From positions 134,706,335 through 134,770,334 of the forward strand of contig NC_080066.1 of NCBI RefSeq assembly GCF_949987535.1: a stretch of 64,000 bases of DNA. Reading direction: 5' to 3'. The translations under genes and the position numbers were made by a program. Within the stretch, counting starts at the first letter, position 1, and each line of letters starts with the position of its first letter. The notes below the pieces were generated by a model, which searched no databases, had not been told where the DNA came from, and saw only the letters and a program-made list of their open reading frames with translations. This document shows, in pieces, positions 10,622 to 20,795 of the stretch. This DNA is from Balaenoptera acutorostrata (Eukaryota > Chordata > Mammalia > Artiodactyla > Balaenopteridae).

Positions 10622-10655
<34 letters not shown>
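10302..10655 (+). mobile_element. Long CHR SINE with transduced-looking tail and 35-A run
   Basis: The TSD aaaaggatctgggtt is perfect at 10287-10301 and 10656-10670. The copy has both Pol III boxes and a 3-base insertion in the head (gctaataatgcagg). After the body come (tcaa)n repeats, then about 30 bases unlike the SINE (about 10594-10624), then 35 uninterrupted A (10625-10659, overlapping the TSD). The long pure A run, perfect TSD and near-consensus body suggest a recent insertion, possibly polymorphic. Confidence 0.95.
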
Positions 10656-10664
<9 letters not shown>

Positions 10665-10670
10665 TGGGTT

Positions 10671-12009
10671 ATAAAAGGTAGGAAGACACTGATTAGACAG
10701 CCTTATCTTCCCTTTTCTTTCTCCTGAGTGTCTTTGCGTCTTCCCCTCTCCCAGCTGTGTCATGGCCACTCTGTTAGTTGTGCCGAGTCTTTCTAAGGCG
10801 TGACATTACATTCTTTTCATGCCTCACTCCAAGTGGCCTTCCCACTTGAGTAACATGAAAACCCAAATGTGGTCAGCTCTTGAGTTTGTATTTCCCAGAC
10901 ACTCAGGTGACATGCTTTCCAGCAGCTAGCTTAGAAGTAGCCAAAGGTTGCCTTAGGATTTGAGAGAAAGTTAAATGTTAGTAAGTGTTCAAGGGTGCTT
11001 TTATTATAGTTTTCATTTTTTACATAATAATCATGTGATTCTGAACTTAAGTTCTTTGAGAGATGCATAATAGAAAGACTTGCAAGTTTTAAGTCAGAGC
11101 TCCTTATCTCAGACCTTCCCTTTCCCCACTTGCTTCTGTAACTTGTCATTCAAACCTTCTAAGATCTCAGCTAGTGTCTCTCAAAGGCGAAGTGGTAGCA
11201 CCCAAAGAGGATGGATGAGGGCTGTTCTTTGGTTATCACCATGACAGGATTTTAGCACCCGTGATAGGGATACCCAACATCCTGCAAGACATGAGACAGG
11301 AGACAGTTGTGTCCGCGAGAAAAATGTCCTGCCCAAGTGCCCCTAGCATAAATGCTGATTCTTTCCCAGTCCTTCTCAACAACGGTGGTCATGGCCTCTA
11401 TGGGGTACTTTAGAAACCTGTGAGATGGTGTTGGTTTTCACAATGTTAGGGGGTGGTACGCTACTGACATTTAATGGGCTTGGCCAAGGAGGCTAGAAGT
11501 CCTGCAATGCATGGGGCAGATGCCCACCTTGGAGAATTTCCCTGCTTCCCACTTGACTTTCCAATGTCCACCAGGCAACAGGGAAGTGAAAAACCCTACT
11601 GATAATTATCAGAGCCTACATCCAACTCTATAAGCAAAAGGTACTTTTGCACAACTTGGCTGGAGGTCTGTATCTTTTTTTCTTCTGGACTTTATCTAGA
11701 GTCACCTTCCACACTGGCACCGTTACTTGTGGTTTGTAACTGGCTATCAGTTGGTGTGCATAGCTGTTGCATTCATAGTGATTGTAGGATAGGGGCGAGG
11801 ATCTGACCACTTCATTTTGTCTTCTGGAGATCTCGTGTCTGAAAATGTACATATTGTAATGTATATTATACCATTATAAATTATTTTCCTTTTATTTCTC
11901 CTTTATATTGCAGCTAGGTCGTAACATTGATTTATTAGAATTGCCTGTGGATTACGTTATATTACCTGTGATTTTCATTACAGATTATAAAGGGGGCATG
12001 GAGTCTGAT
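10671..12009. other. Unassigned non-coding DNA
   Basis: No gene and no named repeat. The frames at 10931-11149 and 11628-11852 have no recognisable protein content. Confidence 0.5.
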
Positions 12010-12440
12010 GAGCTTGAAAACCTTCACTCTAACCTGACAGAAGTTATATTTCTTACTACTCCTCTACATGAACCCTGTTTCAGGCAAAGTTATTTGCTCT
12101 GCGTCCCACATTTTCTTTCCCTCCACGTGTGCCTCAAACCACCCCTTCTCCTCCAAGTTCCTTCCATCTCCCTCTCTATAAACCGCACCCACCCATCAGA
12201 GCCCAGTTCCCTGGGCAGCCTTGTGAAGTCATCGTTCCTCAACTACCACAGCTCAGTGACTTTCTATTTTTCTTAACTACTGTAGCACTTGTAAGAACTC
12301 CTTATTCAACACTTGTCTGCAGCCCAGTGGCATCAGGTATCTTTTTATGTTTAAGTTATCTCCTTGAATAGCTTGCAAGCTTCAGATGGTCCACTTGACT
12401 CAGTCTTTTCGTCCCATGCAGTGCCTAGGAATGCTTGATG
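12010..12440 (+). mobile_element. Probable old L2 LINE fragment
   Basis: The pattern of pyrimidine-rich text, 'agagcccagttccctgggca', 'actgtagcacttgtaag' and 'gtcccatgcagtgcctagga' follows the order of the L2 3' region, heavily diverged. The open frame across 11908-12276 is compatible with a decayed LINE or chance and is not called as a gene. Confidence 0.5.
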
Positions 12441-12499
12441 TTTCTCCAGCTCTCGCTCATGGGCTGCACTCTCTTGTCTTCTTTCCTTTCCCAAATATG

Positions 12500-13000
12500 A
12501 ATTCTTTCCTGTCTGTCATTTTGCTCATTATAAAAGTAAAGCACGTTCATTGTTAAGACATTTGTGGAAAAGTAAAAGAAGAAAATAATCATCATTACTG
12601 ATCTGCCACCCAGAGCCACTCAAGCTGCTGTTTTCTCTGTGTATATCTATGTTTTAAACAAAATTAGAATCACGTACTTTATATGGTTTGTATTTGGCTT
12701 ACCCCCTGCTTATTTCACTTAATGTTATATCACAAGAATTGTCCTTCGTTACTAAATAGTCTTAGGAAACATATTTATATAAAACAGGTTTTACTGAAAA
12801 TTTTAGACATACAAAAAATAGAACAGTATGATAAATTCCTAGATACCCAGCATTCAGCGTCAGTAACATCAGCATTCTGCCATTCTGAATATGTGGTTTT
12901 TAATGGATGCATACCATTCCATTGTTTGGATGATACATAATTTATTTAAGCATTTCTCTGTTATTGTAAATTTAGATGATTTCTAGTTTTCTATAATTAT
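12500..13000 (-). mobile_element. Old L1M/L1ME 3' UTR and ORF2 end
   Basis: Reverse complement L1ME text: 'cattataaaagtaaagcacg', 'tttgtggaaaagtaaaag', 'cccctgcttatttcacttaa', 'accattccattgtttggatg' and 'catttctctgttattg'. The middle section (about 12790-12890) is a typical L1M 3' UTR stretch too. No coding capacity remains. Confidence 0.7.
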
Positions 13001-14679
13001 AGAGGCTTACGTTTTTGTTCTTCTTGTCATAATTATTATTCTTGCTTCCTGGTTAACCTAATTAATTTCTTCATGATTAAGTAACTATGATTATTGTTAG
13101 TTTTGTATTCTGGGATTTTTATTATATTTCATATCTGTGGCTGGTTTCATTGTCATTTTTCTTTTCTCCATCCATCAAATATTTCTTGTTCTAGCCAGAA
13201 TGAGTCTCAAATGAATTACATTAACAAGTTATGTTTCTCTATTCATTTTTTTTTTTAGAGAAAAAAAACTCCTGAAAACTGGCAATGTAAAAGAATGGTA
13301 TTTACTTTCTAGATAATTTAAGAGACAATCACAAGAAGGAAAGAGAAAATGGTTTCAGGAGAAACAATATCTGGTAAATTATAGTCTTTGCCCAATGGAA
13401 ATTTATTTTACAAATACTTTATTTTGCTTAATTTTGATTGAAAATTGGCCCCCTCTTATAGGCTGGAATAGTGACCATCTACCTAAACTAAGGTGCACTT
13501 GAACCAGTATGTATAAGAGTTTTTATCCAGCTGATTTAAACTTGTATTTTAACAAGTATATTTGGTATTAATTAAAAAACCCATCATCTTTAAATGGAGA
13601 GGACCTACATACAGCTTCTCTTTAAAAAGGTAGTTTCTCAGGCAGTGGAGAGAGATGGTTTTCTTAGATCTGGCCCATTGTGAGCTGCGGGAGAATGAGC
13701 AAGTGGGAGAGAATTGGATGGGTGGTAGGATTACTAGTTCCCTGTGAAAATGAAGGAAGGATTACTGTTGCCCTAGTTCTGATGGGATTTCTTCTGCAGT
13801 ATCTGCTGAAATTTCGAGACCAGATCATATACAGGAAGATGACTCATGTACCTACCTACTCTAAGAAAATGACTGCTTCTTTTGTTACAAAGTAAAATAC
13901 GGTTGCTGTAAAACAAAAAGTAGATTTTCAGATTTTTATAATAGATATGTATAACATAGAAAGCAAAAGTCTCCCATAACCCATACTCCTTGCCACTGAA
14001 TGACCATGTTAGCATATATTGTATGAATAATGTACAGAAAAAAATGCTACCTTTTAAAATGCTTGTGTTAATTTGGTAATCAGTAACTGTCCAGACCTTT
14101 GAAGTATAGAGACCACGTGCAGTTTCTCCTGGTTAGAGGTAAGATGCTAAGTGCAAATAACAGGACAGAACTTGTTAGGTATAGAAAACTATAGCAGAAG
14201 GGAAAACTTAAGAAAAGGAAAGAGTTAAGAGCCCAATATTATTATTCAGAGGTTAGATTTTTATCGCTGAATCAGATTTAATTGGTGGTTGTACTTTTTC
14301 CCTTGGGAACACATTAAAATTGTCACTATGACAAGATTACTAAATCATGAATGAATTGAAAATATTAAGCTAGTCTCAGTCATACTAACATATCAGCAAC
14401 TTGTTGGAGCTTAATTTTTGCATTGCAGTTTAAGTGACAGGAATGTACATTGCCAACATTAGGACTTTTAATCTTGGGAACACTGCAAATAATGAATTTC
14501 ACAAGGTCTATTTACAGTTTAGGGCCAACCATGAATGATTGATTATATTGCTACTCTAACAGGTGTTTAAATAATGAAAACAGTAGAATTTCTGTATGTG
14601 AAATACCACTTTGTTCATTCATTTAAAAAAAAGCCTACTCTGTGCCATGAGCTATACTCAGTATTAGAGAGAGAAACTT
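13001..14679. other. Unassigned AT-rich non-coding DNA
   Basis: No gene or named repeat. The frames at 13680-13895 and 13773-14015 overlap on opposite strands and show no protein signature. Confidence 0.5.
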
Positions 14680-15012
14680 GTAAGACTTGCCCCTGTCACT
14701 CTTTGGTGTCTTGCACATGCTTTCCCATCCGAATACCTTCCTCTCTTCCATCCTTCATGTCCCAACACAGAGGTCACCTATGATGTCCAGCCCTTTTAGC
14801 TCTACAGACTGACTTAGCAGATTCCTCGTTGATGTTCTCACATTTGGACACATCCTACTAAAGCATTATCTCATTGTCTTGTAAATAGCATAGATACTGA
14901 GTTCTCTGAGGTCAGGGACCTCATATCTCACAGCCTCAGAGTCAGAATGGATACATAGTTGGTGCTAAATGTATGTAGATTAATACATAGTTACTGAATA
15001 AATGACTGAAAA
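14680..15012 (+). mobile_element. L2 LINE 3' end
   Basis: 'ttcatgtcccaacacagaggtcacc' -like text in the position of the L2 'caaatgtcacctcc' block, then 'actgagttctctgaggtcagg' and a final 'gttactgaataaatgactga'. This order (coding tail, gag/ctc-gag block, 3' end) is characteristic of L2. Confidence 0.7.
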
Positions 15013-15154
15013 GTTCTCTAAAAATGAAATGAAAAATCTAGTAGTGTTGACTAAAATCTTTACATTCCTAACTACAATACAAGGAGTCAAGAAACAGTCT
15101 TGAGAGGACTAGAGGAGTAGTGTCCCTCTTAATGCAGATCTTCAGTGTATGATA

Positions 15155-15424
15155 CTTTTTAAAATTAATTTTTGTTGGAGTATAATTGCTTTACAATGTT
15201 GTGTTAGTTTCTGCTGTACAGCAAAATGAATCAGCTATACATATACATATATCCCCTCTTTTTTGGATTTCCTTCCCATTTAGGTCACCACAGTGCATCA
15301 AGTAGAGTTCCTTGTGCTATACAGTATATTCTCATAAGTTGTCTATTTTATACATAGCATCAATAGTGTATATGTGTCAATCCCAATCTCCCAATTCCTC
15401 CCCCCACCCATACATTTGTTCTCT
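15155..15424 (-). mobile_element. 5'-truncated L1 3' end (cetartiodactyl type)
   Basis: Reverse complement of the ungulate/cetacean L1 3' UTR: 'gagtataattgctttacaat', 'gttagtttctgctgtacagc', 'gaatcagctatacatataca'. The TSD agtgtatgata is perfect at 15144-15154 and 15425-15435. The copy is only 270 bp, a severely truncated insertion. It is much younger than the L1M pieces nearby. Confidence 0.9.
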
Positions 15425-15487
15425 AGTGTATGATATTGATACTTGAATATTAAGATAATTGGATTAAGCATTGCTCCTCAAAGTGTT

Positions 15488-15582
15488 TTTTGGGGGATCT
15501 TGGTTCCCCGACCAGGGATCAAAGCTGCGCCCCCTGCAGTGGAAGCACGGAGTCCTAACCACTGGACCACCAGGGAATTCCC
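15488..15582 (-). mobile_element. Short CHR-type SINE
   Basis: Antisense tRNA-Glu-like head: 'gttccccgaccagggatcaa' and 'accactggaccaccaggga'. The TSD tgctcctcaaagtgtt (15472-15487) versus tgctcctaaaagtgtt (15583-15598) has one mismatch. The A-tail has shrunk to a few T at the left end. Confidence 0.92.
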
Positions 15583-15598
15583 TGCTCCTAAAAGTGTT

Positions 15599-17465
15599 CA
15601 ATGGGGTTAAATGGGAGGAAAAGCGTCAATATAACATGTCTTAATGACACATCTCTTTCAAAATTATTAACCGTCTTATGTGGGCATTTCAAGAAAATAT
15701 AAGAAAAAGATCTTTGCCCTGTGGAGCATATATGATTTCTAAATTTTATTTTTAGTGGGAGGATACCATTTTTTGCCTTTCCTGTTACCTGTTCCAGAGT
15801 GGCACTGGTAATCTAAGGACTTTAGTAATTCGGAACTGTGATTTAGAAATTAAGAGTTCATGTAAGGTTCAAGAATTAATATCCTTTAAAGCCAGAAAAA
15901 ATAGAGTCAAGGTGGCCTCACCTCTTTCCCTGTGGATTCAGACTTGTAGGTGTGGAAGGGAGGGATCTTGATCTTGTCTGTTTAGTATCATAAGTACATC
16001 GTGGTTTGTGATATGGGAAGAGGTGCCAGGCAGGTCCTGGCAAGAAAGAGATTGGCTCCCTCAAAAGGGGTAATGGAGGAAATAAGGGGGACTCCTAACA
16101 AAATCTAGGCAGAGGTCAGGGAAATCAACAAAAATTGGCGAAGCATCCTAGAGTTAACAATAGAAAGCCATTGCCACTCCTTGGTCCTAAGGAGACAAGG
16201 ACAGAGAGAATCTCTTGTAACTTGTAAGAGGTTTAGCTGTAGGAAAGTGCTGCCTGACAGGAGCTGTGGCCTTTCAGGGGAAGATTGCAGCAGCAGGAAC
16301 TGGGGGATAAATACCCCAGCCTTTCTTTCTTCCCTCCCTTTGGTTTCCTGCCGGCCATTCCACTGGATGACCCAAGTAAACCCCAGAGATCAGGGAGCCA
16401 AGAGATGTAGTCTGAGGAGGGTGGCCTCCTGGGTCACAGAGCAAGGTAAGAAGGAGGGGGGCGTGGATCTGGAGGGGCAAATGGAGAATATCCAGCTGGG
16501 GAGGAAAGTCTTTAAGTTATAAAAAGTAGCCTTCCCTGTTCATAGCATTCCTGTGTTCATTTGAAGGGTTAACTGGTGTGCTTCATTTGTTAGGATTTTA
16601 TTGCTTGCAGACTAACCTCTAAATCAGATGTCATGAAAGGGAGCCCCATGCGGAAGAGTTTTGTTTGGGTCACGGTATTTTCTTTAAAAGAAAAAAATCT
16701 ATATTGTCTTTGGGGAGATTCACATCAAAATCTGAGTTTTGTACTTCTTTTGGCAAGTGGAAAATTTGGGAGCATTGAACATGCATTCCTGTATGGAAAC
16801 AATCTGCTAAGCCTAGTAGCAGCTACCCCTTTAGACAGGTAGGAGCTCTTCACTTTGCCTCAATCCCCACCATTCCCTATTGTGGTCTTAAACCCATATT
16901 GCTTCTGCCTGGTCCCTGTAGACATTTGAGTTCATGAACCTGGCTTCAACAAAGCAATTTAGAGAAGGAAGGACAGATGAGTCACACAATCTAGAAAGAG
17001 AATGAACTCTGTCTTGGAAGACACACTTCTCTACAAAGGAAATAGAGAGACAGGGAGACTAATCTTGTCCCTAGAGACACAGTCTGAGTGTTAGACTAAC
17101 TAGGAGAAGGTTTTTCATAGATGAATGAAGTTCAGTTTTACTCTTTTAGGTCAGTCTCTAAGTTTTCTTTTAAACTTTTCATTCTCTTCCATAGAGCAAC
17201 GGTTGTTGAATGGCATGTGTTCCCAACTCATCCCTTATTTCAGAACAAGGGCATGCTAGGGAAAGAGAAAGGCTGAGGTGGGGCCCAGGGGACCTTGAAA
17301 CAGAGGGAAGATGAGGAGGCTCTGGAAATAGGGAGAGGAGCCTTTTTGCTCTTTGGTCCATTCTTTTCTCCTAACTGCTGCTCTGTCCCTTCACGAGAGC
17401 TGGGTACATGCTGGGGCCCGAATGAATGGACTCAGAGTTACCCTCTCCTTAAGCCTAAAGATTGT
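15599..17465. other. Unassigned non-coding DNA
   Basis: No named repeat over 1.9 kb. The two overlapping frames at 16181-16522 (+) and 16274-16480 (-) reflect a relatively GC-rich patch, not a supported gene: there is no recognisable domain and no convincing splice pair. Confidence 0.5.
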
Positions 17466-17469
17466 CTAT

Positions 17470-18006
17470 GTAATTTTTTAAATTGTGGTAAAACATACAT
17501 AACATAAAATTTACCATTTTAACCATTTTTAAGTGTATAGTTCTATGGAATTAAGTACATTCACGTTGTTGTACAACCATCACCACCAGCCATCTCCAGA
17601 ACTCTTCATCTTTCCCAAAGGGAAACACTGTGTGCATGAAACCCTAACTCCCCAATGCCTCCTCCCCCAGCCCCTGGCAACCAGCATCCTACTTTTGTCT
17701 CTATGAATTTGATTACTTTAAGTACCTCATCCAATGGAATCATCCAGTGGAATCATCCAATATTTGTTCTTCTGTGTCTGGCTTATTTTATTTAGCACAA
17801 TATTTTCAAGATGTATACATGTATCAGGATTTCCTTCCTTTTTAAGGCTGAATAACATTCCATTTGTATGTACATAGCACAGTTTGTTTATCAACCCATC
17901 TGTTGATGGACATATAAGTTGTTTCTACCTTTGGCTATTGTGAATAATGTTGCTATGAACATAGGTGTACATACATCTGTTCAAATCCCTGCCATCAGTT
18001 ATTTTA
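17470..18006 (-). mobile_element. L1M fragment, first part of a nested L1 block
   Basis: Reverse complement of L1M 3' UTR and ORF2 end: 'taaaatttaccattttaacc', 'tgtacaaccatcaccacc', 'cccctggcaaccagcatcc', 'gaataacattccatttgtatg', 'tctgttgatggacatataag'. It contains a 13-base slippage duplication (aatggaatcatcc type, 17733-17760). The L1 is then cut by a SINE at 18007. Confidence 0.85.
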
Positions 18007-18147
18007 TTTTTAAAAAAATTAATTTATTTATTTGGCCACGCCACGCAGCGTGCGGGATCTTAATTCCCTGACCAGGGATCGAACCCGTGCCCCCTCCAGT
18101 GGAAGCATGGAGTCTTAACCACTGGACCACCAGGGAAGCCCCAATTG
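18007..18147 (-). mobile_element. Short CHR-type SINE inside L1M
   Basis: Antisense: T/A-rich tail, 'ggccacgccacgcagcgtgc', 'ccctgaccagggatcgaacc', 'accactggaccaccaggga'. A probable TSD gttatttta lies at 17998-18006 and 18148-18156. The B box (ggttcgatccc, reversed) is better preserved than in the copy at 861. Confidence 0.9.
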
Positions 18148-18156
18148 GTTATTTTA

Positions 18157-18270
18157 AACATTACATATGTAATCCATGTAAAACCCGCACAAACTGTAGA
18201 AAACTTGGAAGATACAGATAAAATATAAAAGCAACCATGGATGACCCCAGCATCAAGGATAATGATGATA
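18157..18270 (-). mobile_element. L1ME fragment
   Basis: 'tgtagaaaacttggaagata' and 'cagataaaatataaaagcaacc' resemble the reversed L1ME 3' UTR. It is separated from its continuation at 18510 by a MIR. Confidence 0.55.
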
Positions 18271-18507
18271 GCATGTGTGTGACCCTCACTGTGTGCCAGG
18301 CACTCTGCTAAATAAGTGCTTTACCTTTTTATTCCTCATAATGGCCTATGAGGTAGTCATGATTGTTCTTCTCATTACAAATGAGAAAAGTGAAGCACAA
18401 AGAAGGTTAAAATGCTTAAGATTATACCCAGAAAATGGTACATCCAGTATTCAAACTCAGGCAGTTTGGTTCTGGAGTCTTTGCCTAATATAACCATTAT
18501 GTTATCC
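18271..18507 (-). repeat. Near full-length MIR
   Basis: Covers most of MIR in reverse: 'ctgtgtgccaggcactctgc', 'cctatgaggtagtcatgatt', 'acaaatgagaaaagtgaagc', 'caaactcaggcagtttggtt', and the tRNA-like head end 'taaccattatgttatc'. It interrupts L1ME sequence and so post-dates that L1 insertion. Confidence 0.85.
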
Positions 18508-18509
18508 TG

Positions 18510-18769
18510 TCCACCAAGGCTAATTGCAACATAGCCACAGCCTTCTAAAGTTTTCCTCTGCGAATGTATGCATATAGCTATGTGCATACACACAATGAGG
18601 TAATACTGTATACATCTTCTTTTATAATTGGCTTTCTGTATTCAGTAATAAAAGCAAACGTCAACATCTTTAATGACTATGTAATGGCCAATCTTATGAA
18701 GATATCATGATTGTTAAATATTGTTATCATAGAAAAAAATTTAGTTTTGTCTCAGTTTTTCACTATTAT
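18510..18769 (-). mobile_element. L1ME fragment, continuation
   Basis: 'aatgaggtaatactgtatac', 'ttataattggctttctgtat' and 'gactatgtaatggccaatct' match the reversed L1ME 3' region in the order expected after 18157-18270. Confidence 0.6.
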
Positions 18770-18781
18770 AAAATACTGTGC

Positions 18782-19070
18782 ACGGGCTTCCCTGGTGGCA
18801 CAGTGGTTGAGAATCTGCCTGCCAATGCAGGGGACACGGGTTCAAGCCCTGGTCTGGGAAGATCCCACGTGCCGCGGAGCAACTAGGCCCGTGAGCCACA
18901 ACTGCTGAGCCTGCGCGTCTGGAGCCTGTGCTCTGCAACAAGAGAGGCCGCGATAGTGAGAGGCCCGCGCATCGCGATGAAGAGTGGCCCCCGCTTGCCG
19001 CAACTAGAGAAAGCCCTTGCACAGAAAAGAAGACCCAACACAGCCAAAAATAAATAATAAATAAATTTTT
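18782..19070 (+). mobile_element. Long CHR SINE inside L1ME
   Basis: The TSD aaaatactgtgc is perfect at 18770-18781 and 19071-19082. Both Pol III boxes are recognisable, with one change in the B box (ggttcaagccc). The body matches the short-body subfamily of the cluster at 1165-2131. Confidence 0.94.
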
Positions 19071-19082
19071 AAAATACTGTGC

Positions 19083-19380
19083 TGTACTTTTTTAATGCAC
19101 ATATTTTCAAACACTGATCCTAATCTTTTCCTTAGGAAAAATAGGTTTACCGTGTGAAAAGTTATTTTTTATCTCTCTCTCTTTATAAAAATTGCTTTAT
19201 TTTTCTGATTTTAAAAGAAACACAAGCTCATGGCAAAAAATAAGTAAATCAAGACAAAGCAGAGAAGAAGATAAACAACCTGTTTATTAATATAAACAAC
19301 ACTGTCAGGAACATCCTGTTACTCACACTTTTGTGTACTTACCCTGATTTCTTTAGCATAAATTCCTAGGAGAGGAATTG
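19083..19380 (-). mobile_element. L1ME fragment, continuation
   Basis: 'ctgattttaaaagaaacaca', 'agcataaattcctaggagag' and 'gaattgctggggtaatgcac' read as reversed L1ME. This text is split exactly by the next SINE and resumes after it. Confidence 0.65.
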
Positions 19381-19399
19381 CTGGGGTAATGCACATTTA

Positions 19400-19708
19400 A
19401 AAAAAAAAATTATTTATTTATGTTTGGCTGCATTGGGTCTCCGTTCCTGCGTGAAGGCTTTCTCTAGTTGCGGTGAGCGGGGGCTACTCTTTGTTGCAGT
19501 GCATGTGCTTCTCATCGCTGTGGCTTCTCGTTGCAGAGCACGAGCTCTAGGTGTGCGGCCTTCGGTAGTTGTGGCACATGGGCTCAGTAGTTGTGGCGCA
19601 TGGGCTTAGCTGCTCCACGGCATGTGGGATTTTCCCGGACAAGGGCTCGAACCTGTGTCCCCTGCATTGGCAGGCGGATTCTTAAACACTGCGCCACCAG
19701 GGAAGCCC
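19400..19708 (-). mobile_element. Long CHR SINE, long-body subfamily
   Basis: A perfect 19-bp TSD, ctggggtaatgcacattta, lies at 19381-19399 and 19709-19727. The body has an extra 'gttgtggcacatgggctcag' -type segment that the copies at 1165, 18782 or 35352 lack, placing it with those at 26608 and 45419. The perfect TSD shows that a clean target duplication does not by itself mean the young subfamily. Confidence 0.94.
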
Positions 19709-19727
19709 CTGGGGTAATGCACATTTA

Positions 19728-19830
19728 CATTTTTGATAGGTATTCCCAAATAATATACCTATTTGTAAGATGTTTAATTTCTATTGTCATATTGACCTAT
19801 ATTTCTGGAGTAATAGCCACTATTCAAAGA
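19728..19830 (-). mobile_element. L1ME fragment, end of the nested block
   Basis: 'acatttttgataggtattcc' and 'tattgtcatattgacctata' continue the reversed L1ME text interrupted at 19380. Confidence 0.5.
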
Positions 19831-20009
19831 AGTGAGGTCTCAGATATGGACATACATAAGCCAACATAAAGTCAACCTGTTACGTAGGTCAACCTGTAGT
19901 GTGACAGGAACACACTACATTTTTATCTACTAGCGCCATCATTATAATCTCAGAACCTTAAATTATCTTTTTTAAACTATACGTGGAAAAATTGGAGCCC
20001 ATAATTTTT

Positions 20010-20426
20010 AAAATGTTTAATCTTTATTTTTACAGAGTCTTCGAAGTAAAATTTACATGCCATAAAATTCGCCCATTTGAAGTGTACAATTCAATGATTT
20101 TTAGCAAATTTACAGTTGCATAATCATTACCACAGTCCAATTATAGAACATTTTCATCACCCTGTAAAAGATTCTTTGTGCCCACCCTTAATTCCAGGCA
20201 ACCACTAATCTACTTTCTGACTCTATTGTTCTGTTTTTAATATAAATGGCTTTTAATATAAATGGAATCCTACAATATGTGGTCTGGTTTGTTTCACTTA
20301 GCATAATGTTTTCAAGGTTCATCCATGTTGTAGCATGTATCAGTACTCCATTCTTTTTTTAATGGCTGAATAATATCCCGTTGTATGGAAATATCACCTC
20401 TTGTTTATCCATTCATCAGTTGATGT
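20010..20426 (-). mobile_element. L1M 3' end
   Basis: Reversed L1M: 'ttacatgccataaaattcgc', 'gtgtacaattcaatgatttt', 'aatggctgaataatatcccg'. Flanks ggagcccataatttt (19994-20008) and ggagcccaaaaatttt (20427-20442) look like a diverged TSD, so this is a complete truncated insertion. A 16-base slippage duplication (ttttaatataaatggc type) lies at about 20235-20266. Confidence 0.85.
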
Positions 20427-20554
20427 GGAGCCCAAAAATTTTGTGTAAAAAATTTTTTTTCTTTGTAGTACGAGCAGATTTTTAAAAAACATTGTAGTGC
20501 TTGGGTTGTATCAAGAGAAACGGGCTCCAATTTCTATGATAAAAGATTTAGAAT

Positions 20555-20795
20555 TAGAAGAATTGAGTTCTAATTCTGGACCAGGTATTTCTCTGTCTAT
20601 ATGATCTTGGACAGGTTACTTGGCTTGTCTTAATTTTCTCATCCATTCGGTGATGAAGAATGCCATAATTGACTCCTAGTATTATCATAAAAATTAAATG
20701 AGCTAATACCTAGGTGAAAATATAGAGTACTTTGTAAACTACAAAGCAATATACAAATATACCAATATCATCAATAACAGCAGTAATACTATTCC
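20555..20795 (+). repeat. Near full-length MIR
   Basis: 'gttctaattctggaccaggt', 'tatgatcttggacaggttac', 'cttaattttctcatcc', then 'aaattaaatgagctaatacc' and 'gtactttgtaaactacaaag' follow MIR order from the tRNA-related half to the 3' end. Confidence 0.8.

Noticed and set aside
11908..12276. Possible exon after a 'tgcag' acceptor-like site
   Set aside because: The frame overlaps a decayed L2-like region and no matching donor or protein similarity is evident.
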